Shown: positions 41,593-49,659 of the stretch, piece by piece
How positions within the stretch are numbered: the stretch's first letter is position 1
Layout of the letters: each line of letters opens with the position of its first letter
Source of the DNA: SpSt-600 sp042408195
GTDB lineage: Bacteria; Chloroflexota; Anaerolineae; SpSt-600
Direction: 5' to 3'
NCBI GenBank assembly: GCA_042408195.1
Contig: JBHOQL010000107.1
Location: 34,919 to 98,918 of the forward strand
DNA: 64,000 nucleotides
The notes under the pieces: generated by a model
What the model was told of the DNA's origin: nothing
Database searches by the model: none
What the model saw: the letters and a program-made list of their open reading frames with translations, nothing else
Program-made: the position numbers and the translations under genes

Positions 41593-43101
41593 TTAGATCA
41601 CCACAGTTCTCTTAAATTCTTCTATAGCTGCCCTGAGGGCCTTTTCAGTTTCCTCGTCCAGATCCTTGGTCTCGGCAATGCGGTTGCCTATTTCGGGATG
41701 ATGGAGATCCATCCAGCGGTGGAATTCCCTTTCCCACCTCTGGATCTTGTGCACCGGGACATCATCCAGGTAGCCCTGGGTTCCAGCGAAGATGATCATG
41801 ACTTGATGCTCTACTGGCATGGGCTCGTACTGGGGCTGCTTGAGGATTTCTTGAAGCCTCTGCCCCCTCTCTATTACCTTGCGAGTGGCCGGGTCGAGTT
41901 CAGAAGCGAACTGAACGAAAGCAGCTAGTTCCCGGAACTGAGCAAGTTCCAGGCGCAGTTTGCCCGCCACTTTACGCATCGCCTTTATCTGAGCGTTCCC
42001 GCCAACCCTTGAGACTGAAAGGCCCACGTTGATGGCCGGACGAATTCCAGCGTTGAAGAGCTCAGGCTCTAGGTATATCTGGCCATCGGTTATGGAAATT
42101 ACGTTGGTGGGGATGTAGGTAGTGATATCGCCAAGCTGGGTTTCAATGATGGGAAGGGCGGTAAGGGAACCCCCACCATATTCAGGGGCGAGGCGAGCAG
42201 CTCTTTCCAGGAGGCGAGAGTGAAGGTAGAAGATATCACCGGGATAAGCTTCCCGGCCCGGCGGCCGCCTGAGGACCAGGGAAATCTGGCGGTAAGCCCA
42301 GGCGTGCTTGGTGAGGTCATCGTAAACAATGAGGGCATCCTTGCCCGATTCCATAAATTCTTCGCCCATGGCGCAACCGGCATAAGGGGCGATGTACTGC
42401 ATTGCTGCCGGTTCTGCGGCCGAAGCCACCACTACAATGGTGTGCTCCATGGCCCCGTATTTTTCCAGAGTAGCCACTACCCTTGCCACCTGCGACATCT
42501 TCTGCCCTATCGCAACATAGATACAGTAAAGGTCTTTGCCCTTCTGGTTTATGATGGTATCGATGGCGATGGCCGTTTTACCCGTCTGCCGGTCGCCGAT
42601 TATAAGCTCGCGCTGCCCTCTCCCGATCGGTATCATAGAGTCAATGGCTTTGATCCCCGTCTGCACCGGTGTATTAACGGGGAGGCGGGTCACCACGTTG
42701 GGGGCGATGCGCTCTATGGGGCGGTACTTTGTGGCCCTGATAGGCCCCTTACCATCAATGGGCTGGCCGAGGGCATTCACCACTCTGCCCAAAAGCTCCT
42801 CTCCCACCGGCACAGATATAATTCTTCCAGTGGAGCGGGCTATATCCCCTTCTTGAAGGCGGCTGTAGTCCCCAAGGAGGATTACTCCCACGTTATCCTT
42901 TTCCAGGTTAAGAGCCATACCGTAAAGCCCCCCGGGGAACTCCACCAGCTCTGAGGCCATAACCCCGCTCAGTCCTCTGACCCGGGCCACGCCATCCCCC
43001 ACTTCTATAACTGTACCTACCTCAACAGCTTCTATGGGGGCCTCAAAGGCCTCTATTTGCTTCTTGATTTCCAGAGCTACATCTGCAACCCTTAAGGCCA
43101 T
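41593..43101 (-). CDS. atpA: ATP synthase F1 alpha subunit
   Basis: The non-catalytic nucleotide-binding subunit, 502 residues. Walker A is GDRQTGKT. The YCIYVAIGQK, GREAYPGDIFYLHSRLLERA and ISITDGQIYLE segments are characteristic. It ends directly at the atpG start. Confidence 0.98.
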   Translation of the reverse strand: MALRVADVALEIKKQIEAFEAPIEAVEVGTVIEVGDGVARVRGLSGVMASELVEFPGGLYGMALNLEKDNVGVILLGDYSRLQEGDIARSTGRIISVPVGEELLGRVVNALGQPIDGKGPIRATKYRPIERIAPNVVTRLPVNTPVQTGIKAIDSMIPIGRGQRELIIGDRQTGKTAIAIDTIINQKGKDLYCIYVAIGQKMSQVARVVATLEKYGAMEHTIVVVASAAEPAAMQYIAPYAGCAMGEEFMESGKDALIVYDDLTKHAWAYRQISLVLRRPPGREAYPGDIFYLHSRLLERAARLAPEYGGGSLTALPIIETQLGDITTYIPTNVISITDGQIYLEPELFNAGIRPAINVGLSVSRVGGNAQIKAMRKVAGKLRLELAQFRELAAFVQFASELDPATRKVIERGQRLQEILKQPQYEPMPVEHQVMIIFAGTQGYLDDVPVHKIQRWEREFHRWMDLHHPEIGNRIAETKDLDEETEKALRAAIEEFKRTVVI

Positions 43102-43113
43102 ATTAACCTCCCT

Positions 43114-43650
43114 TTAGATCTCCCGCTTCAACCTCTCCCTCAGACTTTCAAGTCTTCCAGCTATGCTTCCATCTATGACCGTATCCCCGATCCTTACGAT
43201 AACTCCTCCCAGGATTTCGGGGTCAACGTTGTAACGGAAGTCAAGGTCGGAGCCAAAGCGGGCTATCAAGCGGGCTTGAAGAGCTCTCTTCTCATCGTCA
43301 GTAAGAGGCACCGCGGTGGTAATGTTGACCACTCGACGGGCAGCGCCACCTCTGGAAAGCCTGCCCAGTTCATCCAGGATTTCGGGGAGATAATGGAGGT
43401 GTCCTTTAGAGGCCAGAAGGTAGATGAAGTTACGTATTTCTACAGGGGTCTCATCATCCATCAACTTATTTATCAGCTCCTGTTTATCCTGGAAAGGAAC
43501 ATTGAGGTCATCCAGCTTTTCCAGAAGGTCATTCTGGGCGATATCTCCCCACATTCGGGCCAGTTTTTTAATCCACCCTTCCAAAGCGGCTTCGTAAAAA
43601 GCCCTGGCGTAGAGGTCGGCTTTCTCCCTTCTTTCGAAGATTTTTTCCAA
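43114..43650 (-). CDS. atpH: ATP synthase F1 delta subunit
   Basis: The OSCP-like subunit that ties F1 to the peripheral stalk. At 178 residues it has the typical weak conservation, with the C-terminal motif DPEILGGVIVRIGDTVIDGS recognisable. It lies between atpF and atpA, as in standard operons. Confidence 0.92.
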   Translation of the reverse strand: MEKIFERREKADLYARAFYEAALEGWIKKLARMWGDIAQNDLLEKLDDLNVPFQDKQELINKLMDDETPVEIRNFIYLLASKGHLHYLPEILDELGRLSRGGAARRVVNITTAVPLTDDEKRALQARLIARFGSDLDFRYNVDPEILGGVIVRIGDTVIDGSIAGRLESLRERLKREI

Positions 43651-43666
43651 ATTTCACCTCCCCGGA

Positions 43667-44161
43667 TCAATCGGTTCGCTCAAGGGTGGAAAGGAAATCG
43701 CTTATAATCCGGCGTTGAGCCTTTTCATCCAGAGCTTGGCCCACAATCTTGCGGGCGGTCAAAACGGCCAGGTCAATGGCCTGACGGCGGATTTCAGCCA
43801 TAGCCATTTCCTTTTCCCTTTCCGCCTCCAACCTGGCCCTTTCAAGGATACGGCCAGCCTCTATCCTGGCCTGGGCTATTATGTCTTCTTTAAGCTTGTT
43901 TCCCTCTTGAGAAGCAAGGGCTATAATCTCCTGAGCTCTCGCCCTTGCTTCTGCCAGAATACGTTCGGCCTCAGCTTCTGCCTCAGCCAAGCGCCGGGAA
44001 GCTCTTTCTGCCTCTTCTAGCCCTTTTTGTATTCTTTCCTGCCGGGTTTTTATGGCGTTTAAAATCGGCTTATAGAGAAATTTTTGCAGGATGAAAAGCA
44101 ATAGAAGGAAATTTATCGCCTGTAAAATTAGACCCGGAAGGTTTACTCCAAGCTTTTCCAT
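43667..44161 (-). CDS. atpF: ATP synthase Fo b subunit
   Basis: The peripheral stalk subunit: one N-terminal membrane helix (INFLLLLFILQKFLY), then a long charged helix rich in Ala, Glu and Arg that dimerises as a coiled coil. Its 164 residues are a normal length. It has one copy only, unlike phototrophs with b and b'. Confidence 0.94.
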   Translation of the reverse strand: MEKLGVNLPGLILQAINFLLLLFILQKFLYKPILNAIKTRQERIQKGLEEAERASRRLAEAEAEAERILAEARARAQEIIALASQEGNKLKEDIIAQARIEAGRILERARLEAEREKEMAMAEIRRQAIDLAVLTARKIVGQALDEKAQRRIISDFLSTLERTD

Positions 44162-44164
44162 CCC

Positions 44165-44401
44165 TTATCCTCCGCCCACGAATATGAGGGCAAGGGCTAC
44201 TACGAGGCAATATATAGCCACCGCCTCAGCGAGGCCAAGTCCCACGATCATGGGGGTGAAGAGTTTATCAGCGGCCTCAGGGTTGCGCCCTATAGCCTCC
44301 ATAGCCTTGCTTACCCCCATTCCTATGCCCAAACCAGTGCCTATGGAACCTACACCCATAGCGAAAGCTGCTCCAATATTGGCTGCTACTTTAGGATCCA
44401 T
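44165..44401 (-). CDS. atpE: ATP synthase Fo c subunit
   Basis: The rotor-ring subunit has 78 residues and two membrane helices joined by the polar loop GRNPEA. The ion carboxylate is Glu59 in GLGLAEAVAIY. The residue after it is Ala, not Ser or Thr, and the helix-1 position that holds Gln in sodium enzymes is Ile. This favours protons as coupling ion, an inference from motif only. Confidence 0.95.
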   Translation of the reverse strand: MDPKVAANIGAAFAMGVGSIGTGLGIGMGVSKAMEAIGRNPEAADKLFTPMIVGLGLAEAVAIYCLVVALALIFVGGG

Positions 44402-44423
44402 CTCTGCTCCTCCTCAGTTGAAT

Positions 44424-45170
44424 TTAATGCTTTGCCTCGTGGGCAGCTGTAGACATGGAAAAGTAAATTGTGCTCAGCACAGCAAAGATCACCGCCTGGA
44501 TCAGGCCAAAAAGGGATTCCAGTATCATAAATGCGACAGGAACGAGGGCCGGAAGCATGACGAAAATCACGGTAAGAACCACATCGCCCCCGAATATATT
44601 CCCGAAAAGTCGTGCTGAGAGGGAAAGGATATGGGAAAGCTCACTAATAACGTGGATCGGAGCCATAAGGGGTGCAAGGATAGGAGGAGTGATGAACTCT
44701 TTAAGGTAACCTTTTATACCCCTGTAAACAATTCCAGCCACCTGGACTAGAAATACGGTGATTAAAGCCATAGCTAAAGTGGTGTTGAGGTCACTGTTGG
44801 GTGGACGAAAGATAGGGACGTGGTGATAAGTTATAGTGCCAAAGCCTGGCATAAGGGCAAGCCAGTTGGCCGTAAGGATGAAGATGAAGAGGGTCATGAT
44901 AAGGGGGAAGATAACGCGTCCCACCTTTTCCCCTGTTACGCCTTTCACCAGGTTGTAGACAGTTTCGATTACTATCTCCGCTACGCTTTGCAGAGCTCCG
45001 GGGATAAGGCTGAGGCGCTTTCTCACCACAAGAGCCAGAGTTACAAGAAGCGCCATCACAATCCACGTGGTAAGAATAGTGTTAGTGATAGGGAAAGGGC
45101 CAAGGTAGAAAAGTTTTTCCGCTCCCATGGAGATTTCGTGAAATTCAATTCCGAGCAGTTTTCCCAGCAT
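44424..45170 (-). CDS. atpB: ATP synthase Fo a subunit
   Basis: The ion-channel subunit, 248 residues, with five to six hydrophobic segments. The essential Arg is in LSLSARLFGNIFGGD. The C-terminal helix contains LIQAVIFAVLSTIY. It starts ten bases after the small I-type gene. Confidence 0.95.
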   Translation of the reverse strand: MLGKLLGIEFHEISMGAEKLFYLGPFPITNTILTTWIVMALLVTLALVVRKRLSLIPGALQSVAEIVIETVYNLVKGVTGEKVGRVIFPLIMTLFIFILTANWLALMPGFGTITYHHVPIFRPPNSDLNTTLAMALITVFLVQVAGIVYRGIKGYLKEFITPPILAPLMAPIHVISELSHILSLSARLFGNIFGGDVVLTVIFVMLPALVPVAFMILESLFGLIQAVIFAVLSTIYFSMSTAAHEAKH

Positions 45171-45180
45171 GCTCTATCCC

Positions 45181-45489
45181 TCAGGATGCGGGTTTATTAT
45201 GGGCATACCACTTGTAGACTTTGTAAAAGATCCGAAAGACCTGATGGGTTAAAATTCCAGCTATAACGCCCCAAAGGTTAAAATTAAGGAAACGGATGAC
45301 CGCATAACAGTAGGCGAAGAAAAAGAAGAGCTTAGTCACAAAGAAAAATCCGAAAAGGCCCCCAAGCCACTTGGGAGCTTGGGGAGAAAAAAGAAGTTTC
45401 CTCACAGAAAACTCTGTAAGGAAACTATTGAACCATGAACCTATTGCCCCCGCCAGGAACCCAGCCGCGATCAGACCAAAACCTGTCAT
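45181..45489 (-). CDS. Small membrane protein of the ATP synthase operon (AtpI-like)
   Basis: The 102-residue hydrophobic protein has a first helix (GFGLIAAGFLAGAIGSWF) and two more near the C-terminus. It fits the ATP synthase subunit I family, proposed c-ring assembly factors. The family call rests on position and topology more than on sequence. It overlaps the preceding small gene by 4 bases. Confidence 0.75.
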   Translation of the reverse strand: MTGFGLIAAGFLAGAIGSWFNSFLTEFSVRKLLFSPQAPKWLGGLFGFFFVTKLFFFFAYCYAVIRFLNFNLWGVIAGILTHQVFRIFYKVYKWYAHNKPAS

Positions 45490-45686
45490 TTCCTCACCAT
45501 AGAAGAAAGGCGGTAAAGGTTATAGATCGCTGAAGCTAAGCCCAGGAAAAGTCCAATCAGCGTGAATATGGGCTTGGTACCAAGCTTCCCGTCCAGCCAC
45601 CACCCTGCCCCGATCCCGATAAGAAGGCTAAACCCGATGGTAAAACCTAATTCCGTGATAAAAGCTACCACCCGCCATCTTTTCAC
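45486..45686 (-). CDS. AtpZ/AtpQ-like small two-helix protein
   Basis: The 66-residue protein has two hydrophobic helices and the family pattern GIGAGWWLDGKLGTKPIFTL followed by LGLASAIYNLYRL. This matches the putative F1Fo-associated AtpZ (Mg/Ca uptake or assembly). It is the first gene of the atp operon, 33 bases after the predicted -10 box. Confidence 0.8.
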   Translation of the reverse strand: MKRWRVVAFITELGFTIGFSLLIGIGAGWWLDGKLGTKPIFTLIGLFLGLASAIYNLYRLSSMVRK

Positions 45687-45718
45687 CAGCCCGGCTCCGC
45701 AGGAAATAAACCAAATCT

Positions 45719-45746
45719 ATTATAGTCAAGAACGGCGAAAATGCAA
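45719..45746 (-). promoter_or_regulatory. Sigma-70-type promoter of the atp operon
   Basis: On the minus strand, TTGCAT (45741-45746), a 16-bp spacer and TATAAT (45719-45724). Transcription would begin about 25 bases before the first gene. Confidence 0.8.
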
Positions 45747-45844
45747 GAGCAATAAGCTTTCTTGACTTTACCCACATCTTGGAGCAACTGGAGAAACAGA
45801 CCCCTTTGCGGTTTGATAAAAGTCCTCTATCCCATTGCAGGAGA

Positions 45845-46090
45845 TCAGCGATGGCTCAAGCCCTTCAGTGCGCTACCAAGACTGCTCTTCCCATCCCTCT
45901 TTCCTCGCCCAATTGGCCACTTATCTTCTGCCTTATAGCGCCGTTTCCCGCCGTTTCCTCCAGGCCGTCCAAGGCCTCGTCGCCCGGATCGCCGCTGGAA
46001 TCCTCCAAATTGGTTTGGCCACAGCTCGTAATCCCTACGGCGGGCGGGGTCAAAGTCCCAGCCCTTGTCCTCCCCTTCGGTTCGGGGCAC
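45845..46090 (-). CDS. Possible 81-residue Arg/Gly-rich protein
   Basis: A GTG-started frame gives a hydrophilic protein with WDFDPARRRDYELWPNQFGG near the N-terminus, then RRSGRRGLGRPGGNGGKRRY, like a disordered RGG-type nucleic-acid-binding tail. It has no clear ribosome binding site and lies upstream of the atp promoter, divergent from the ANTAR gene. High local GC could create such a frame by chance. No family recognised. Confidence 0.3.
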   Translation of the reverse strand: MPRTEGEDKGWDFDPARRRDYELWPNQFGGFQRRSGRRGLGRPGGNGGKRRYKAEDKWPIGRGKRDGKSSLGSALKGLSHR

Positions 46091-46163
46091 ACTTCTTAGC
46101 TATCGTCGTTGACTTTAAAGATTTGCAGCAAAAAGGCGCTCTTTCTGCCATTGCTTCTTTAAT

Positions 46164-46191
46164 TTGCGCTATACAGCCTTCCAGGTATAAT
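46164..46191 (+). promoter_or_regulatory. Sigma-70-type promoter of the ANTAR regulator operon
   Basis: TTGCGC (46164-46169), a 16-bp spacer and TATAAT (46186-46191) lie 36 bases before the GTG at 46228. The long upstream open frame begins before this promoter, which supports the later start. Confidence 0.75.
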
Positions 46192-46227
46192 TCTTACGGA
46201 AATTCCCACGGACCGGGGAGGATAGCC

Positions 46228-46818
46228 GTGCGGAAGGTTAGAATTATTATAGCCGATGATGAGCCTATAATCCGGATGGACCTCAAAGAAATGCTTACCC
46301 ACCTCGGTTACCTCGTAGTGGGAGAGGCAGGCGATGGAAGGAGCGTAGTCAACATGGCCAGGGAGCTCCGTCCAGATCTCGTGATCATGGATATAAAAAT
46401 GCCTGATATGGACGGGATTGAAGCTGCCCGTATCCTTACCCAGGAGGATATCGCTCCTGTCATATTCCTCACTGCTTACAGCCAGAAGGAACTGGTGGAC
46501 CAGGCCAAAGAGGCCGGCGTCGTGGCTTACCTTGTGAAACCCTTCCGCGAGTCAGATCTTGCCCCTGCTATCGAAATCGCCCTGGCCCGCTTTGAACAGT
46601 TCAGAGCTTTGAAAAAAGAGGTGGCTGACCTGAAAGAGGCCCTTGAAACCCGCAAGCTTGTGGAAAGGGCCAAGGGAATCCTCATGGACACCCAAGGCCT
46701 ATCCGAAGCTGAAGCCTTCAGGCGCATCCAGAAGTTGAGCATGGACACCCGCAAACCTATGAAGGAAGTAGCTGAAGCCATAATTCTGGCTTACGAGGCC
46801 ACTAAAAAACAGGAGTAA
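46228..46818 (+). CDS. Response regulator with ANTAR RNA-binding domain
   Basis: Residues 1-120 are a receiver domain with acidic pocket ADDEP and phospho-acceptor Asp55 (VIMDIKMP). TAY and KPF positions are conserved. The C-terminal part (about 135-190) is an ANTAR domain (LVERAKGILMDTQGLSEAEA and the MKEVAEAII helix), which binds paired hairpins in mRNA leaders and prevents termination. I chose GTG 46228 behind GGGGAGGATA, just after a promoter, giving 196 residues. No histidine kinase is adjacent. A nadE gene follows at 9 bases. Its RNA targets are unknown. Confidence 0.93.
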   Translation: MRKVRIIIADDEPIIRMDLKEMLTHLGYLVVGEAGDGRSVVNMARELRPDLVIMDIKMPDMDGIEAARILTQEDIAPVIFLTAYSQKELVDQAKEAGVVAYLVKPFRESDLAPAIEIALARFEQFRALKKEVADLKEALETRKLVERAKGILMDTQGLSEAEAFRRIQKLSMDTRKPMKEVAEAIILAYEATKKQE

Positions 46819-46827
46819 GAGGGAAGC

Positions 46828-47553
46828 ATGGACTACGAAGAACTTGAAGAGAAAATAGTCCACTGGCTTGGAAACAAAGTGGAGGAGGCTGGAGCCAAGG
46901 GGTTAGTCTTTGGCATAAGCGGAGGACTTGATTCCTCTATTACAGCCGTCCTTGCTAAGAAAGCTGTGGGCGAGAACCACTTGGCCCTGATCATGCCCTG
47001 CTACAGTTCCACGACCGATCTGGAGCACGCAAACCTTATAGCACGAACTTTTGGTCTTAAAACTGAAACCGTGGATTTAACACCGGTCTATGACCTTCTC
47101 CTCACTATCCTTCCTCCAGGCACCCCCATGGCCAAGGCCAACCTAAAACCACGCCTTAGGATGCTCACCCTCTACTATTACGCCAACACCATGAATTACT
47201 TGGTGGTAGGCACCGGGAACAAAAGCGAATTGCAGGTAGGATATTTCACCAAGTATGGCGATGGTGGAGTCGACCTTTTACCCTTGGGTAACCTCTACAA
47301 GACCCAACTCCGAGGCTTTGCCCGTTACCTTGGAATTCCCGAGGAAATTATAGAAAAACCTCCCAGTGCTGGACTCTGGGAGGGCCAGACCGATGAGGGC
47401 GAAATGGGCATTACTTACCCGGAACTGGATGCCATTCTGGAAGCTTTGGAAAAAGGAGAAGCAGATCTCTCTTCCCCAAAGGTCCTTAAGGTAATGGGGA
47501 TGGTAAAGGCATCAGCCCATAAGAGAGCTCTGCCTCCGATATGCCCCTTGTAA
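46828..47553 (+). CDS. nadE: NAD synthetase, ammonia-type
   Basis: The enzyme makes NAD from nicotinic acid adenine dinucleotide. The PP-loop SGGLDSS lies near residue 31, and the GTGNKSELQVGYFTKYGDGG segment binds substrates. At 241 residues it has no glutaminase domain, so it should use ammonia. With pncC in the window it belongs to NAD supply and recycling. It follows the ANTAR gene by 9 bases. Confidence 0.95.
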   Translation: MDYEELEEKIVHWLGNKVEEAGAKGLVFGISGGLDSSITAVLAKKAVGENHLALIMPCYSSTTDLEHANLIARTFGLKTETVDLTPVYDLLLTILPPGTPMAKANLKPRLRMLTLYYYANTMNYLVVGTGNKSELQVGYFTKYGDGGVDLLPLGNLYKTQLRGFARYLGIPEEIIEKPPSAGLWEGQTDEGEMGITYPELDAILEALEKGEADLSSPKVLKVMGMVKASAHKRALPPICPL

Positions 47554-47564
47554 AGAAGGTAACA

Positions 47565-48242
47565 ATGCGCGGACACTATGAACTTCATACCCATTCGTTT
47601 TTAAGTGATGGAGAACTTTTGCCTAGCGAACTGATACGTCGTGCCTATGTTAAAGGATGCATTGCTATAGCCATAACTGATCACGCTGATGCCTCGAACC
47701 TTGAAAGGGTTGTTAGAGAACTGGTGAGATTAGCCATGGAGCAGAACGATAATCTGCCCATCACTTTCATCCCTGGGGTGGAAATAACCCATGTACCCCC
47801 TTCGGCGATACCTCGTTTGGCTCGAAGAGCCAAGGAACTGGGGGCTGGCATCGTTATAGTGCACGGTGAAACCCTAATGGAACCAGTTCGCCCAGGGACG
47901 AACAGAGCAGCTGTGGAATGCCCTGATGTAGACATCCTTGCCCACCCTGGCTTCATCACGGTTGAAGAGGCGGCTATCGCCGCTGAAAACGGCGTTTACC
48001 TCGAAATAAGCGCCCGGAAGGGGCACTGCCTTACCAACGGTCACGTGGTCAAAGTGGCGAATATTGCTGGGGCGAAACTCATTGTAAGCTCCGATGCTCA
48101 CTCTCCGGGTGACCTCATGGACCCTGAACTAGCGAGGAAGGTGGCTATGGGGGCGGGTCTAGAGGGGGAGGAGCTTGAGTTAACCCTTTTCCACAATCCA
48201 GCCAACCTTGTAGAAAAGGCTCTGCAAGCCTCGAGGATTTAG
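47565..48242 (+). CDS. PHP-domain phosphoesterase (histidinol-phosphatase-like)
   Basis: Metal-binding PHP motifs are in order: ELHTHSFLSDGEL at the N-terminus, ITDHAD, PGVEITH, VHGET, LAHPG and SSDAHSP near the C-terminus. The ATG at 47541 would overlap nadE by 13 bases and has no ribosome binding site. ATG 47565 follows AAGAAGGT and begins MRGHYELHTHS. Related proteins act as histidinol phosphatases or unspecific phosphoesterases. No his genes are nearby. Confidence 0.88.
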   Translation: MRGHYELHTHSFLSDGELLPSELIRRAYVKGCIAIAITDHADASNLERVVRELVRLAMEQNDNLPITFIPGVEITHVPPSAIPRLARRAKELGAGIVIVHGETLMEPVRPGTNRAAVECPDVDILAHPGFITVEEAAIAAENGVYLEISARKGHCLTNGHVVKVANIAGAKLIVSSDAHSPGDLMDPELARKVAMGAGLEGEELELTLFHNPANLVEKALQASRI

Positions 48243-48298
48243 CCCGGAGAACAGGTTTTGCTCTCCCTGGATTGTTGCGCAGAGATGTCCGTTTATTT

Positions 48299-48327
48299 TT
48301 GCTTCATCGGTGCAGCTGGGTTATAAT
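48299..48327 (+). promoter_or_regulatory. Sigma-70-type promoter of the sortase gene
   Basis: TTGCTT (48299-48304), a 17-bp spacer and TATAAT (48322-48327), about 20 bases before the sortase GTG. Confidence 0.75.
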
Positions 48328-48347
48328 TTCCCCGAGAGGGCGAAGCC

Positions 48348-49037
48348 GTGAGTAAAATTATATCTCTGGTTCTCATTCTAACAGGGCTTATCTCGATAGC
48401 AGCCGGAGCCTTTTACTGGGAGCAGGAAAAGGAAATTCTGGAATCCAGCAGTTTAATTATCACTGAACCGCTGACCACACCTGAACCTTCTCCGAGCATT
48501 GCTGCAAGCCCCACTCCCCAGCCCTCGCCATTTAAAAATGTCTACCCCACCCGTGCCCCGAAGCCTGTCAAAATTGTGATCCCGAAGATCGGAGTTAACG
48601 CTCCAGTTGTGGAAGTGGGAATCAAGTTGGTGCACACTGAAAGAGGCCTTGTAGCGCAGTGGGAAACCGCAGATTACGCCGCCGGCCACCATTCAACCAG
48701 CGCCAATCCTGGCGAAAACGGGAACATTGTGATTTCGGGCCACAACAACATAAAGGGCAAAGTTTTCCAGAGATTATGGGAACTCAGGCCGGGCGACAGA
48801 GTTTTACTCTTCAATGCTGAGGGGGAGGGGTTCATATATGAGGTCAAAAAAGTCTTGATAGTAAGGGAAAAGGGAGCGAGCGAGGAACAACGCAGAGCCA
48901 ACGCAAGATATATAGGACCCACTCCGGATGAAACTCTGACACTGATAACATGTTGGCCTCCTCATGGGAACTCTCACAGAGTCATAGTCATAGCTAAGCC
49001 GGTTGGGGTTCCTCTTTATCGGGAGCAAGTAAAATAA
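48348..49037 (+). CDS. Sortase (class D/E-like transpeptidase)
   Basis: Sortases cleave sorting signals and join proteins to the envelope. One N-terminal membrane helix (residues 3-22) is followed by a Pro/Thr/Ser-rich linker (35-62) and the beta-barrel domain. Catalytic residues are visible as His132 (SGHNN), Cys202 (TLITCWPP) and Arg211 (SHRVIVIA). The start is GTG. No substrate with an LPxTG-like signal was found in the window. In Chloroflexota, where the envelope is unusual, the substrates are mostly unknown. Confidence 0.92.
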   Translation: MSKIISLVLILTGLISIAAGAFYWEQEKEILESSSLIITEPLTTPEPSPSIAASPTPQPSPFKNVYPTRAPKPVKIVIPKIGVNAPVVEVGIKLVHTERGLVAQWETADYAAGHHSTSANPGENGNIVISGHNNIKGKVFQRLWELRPGDRVLLFNAEGEGFIYEVKKVLIVREKGASEEQRRANARYIGPTPDETLTLITCWPPHGNSHRVIVIAKPVGVPLYREQVK

Positions 49038-49051
49038 AGTAAGAGGGACAT

Positions 49052-49438
49052 ATGATGAAGGAGAAGAAGCGCATCCTTTGCATAGAAGATGAACCGGAAA
49101 TGATAGAGCTCATCAAAATCATCCTGGAAAAGCGAGGCTTTGAAGTCAAAGGGGCTGTGGGGGGGAAGGAGGGTATAGAAAAGGCAAAAGCTGAAAAGCC
49201 CGACCTAATTCTTTTAGACTTGATGATGCCCGAAATGGATGGGTGGGAGGTTTACCGCCAGCTCAAAACCGATGACGAACTTAAGGATATCCCGGTGATC
49301 GTCGTCACCGCTAGGTCCCAGAGCATAGATAGAATCTTGGGGCTTCACATAGCTAAGGTGGATGATTACATCACGAAACCTTTTGGCCCGGGCGAATTGA
49401 TTGAAAGCATAAAGAAAGTGCTCGGACTTCAAGATTAA
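49052..49438 (+). CDS. Single-domain response regulator (CheY-like)
   Basis: A lone receiver domain of 128 residues with acidic pocket IEDEP, phospho-acceptor Asp56 (LLDLMMPEMDG), VVTARSQ and ITKPFGPGEL. It has no output domain. It lies 14 bases after the sortase gene. No kinase is near, so partner and output are unknown. Confidence 0.92.
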   Translation: MMKEKKRILCIEDEPEMIELIKIILEKRGFEVKGAVGGKEGIEKAKAEKPDLILLDLMMPEMDGWEVYRQLKTDDELKDIPVIVVTARSQSIDRILGLHIAKVDDYITKPFGPGELIESIKKVLGLQD

Positions 49439-49465
49439 AAGCAAAAAGCCGGGCTGAAGCCCGGC
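49438..49465 (-). terminator. Intrinsic terminator for the minus-strand small gene
   Basis: GCCGGGC and GCCCGGC (49448-49465) form a 7-bp stem around a 4-base loop. On the minus strand a TTTTTGCTTTT tract follows. It lies between convergent genes and may act weakly on the plus strand as well. Confidence 0.85.
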
Positions 49466-49473
49466 CTGTATAA

Positions 49474-49659
49474 TTACTTCGCTTTTGAAGGTTTAGGCGG
49501 CAACTCGATAGGAGCCCAAGGGCTTATCCTGCGGATCTTTTGGATGATACGTTCCCGTTCTGCTGGATCGGTGGTAGTAGCAAGCTTGGCACGTAGTTTA
49601 CGGAGCTTCTGTTTACGGACTCTCCTTCTCCTCAGTTCCTGTTCCCTTTCTCTAACCAT
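49474..49659 (-). CDS. 61-residue conserved-looking basic protein
   Basis: The peptide is mostly one charged helix (REREQELRRRRVRKQKLRKL), then AERERIIQKIRRISPWAPIE. It looks like small basic proteins of unknown function found in several phyla (perhaps DUF6800, uncertain). The ATG follows GGAGGGAGGG and overlaps the flippase gene by 28 bases. It ends at a clean terminator, so it is the last gene of the GT2-flippase unit. RNA or ribosome binding is a guess from charge. Confidence 0.7.
   Translation of the reverse strand: MVREREQELRRRRVRKQKLRKLRAKLATTTDPAERERIIQKIRRISPWAPIELPPKPSKAK

Noticed and set aside
44165..44401. Sodium-coupled c subunit
   Set aside because: The Gln and the Ser/Thr after Glu of Na-dependent c rings are missing, so a proton enzyme is more likely.
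45835..46227. N-terminal extension of the ANTAR regulator
   Set aside because: A promoter at 46164-46191 lies inside it and the receiver domain begins right at GTG 46228.
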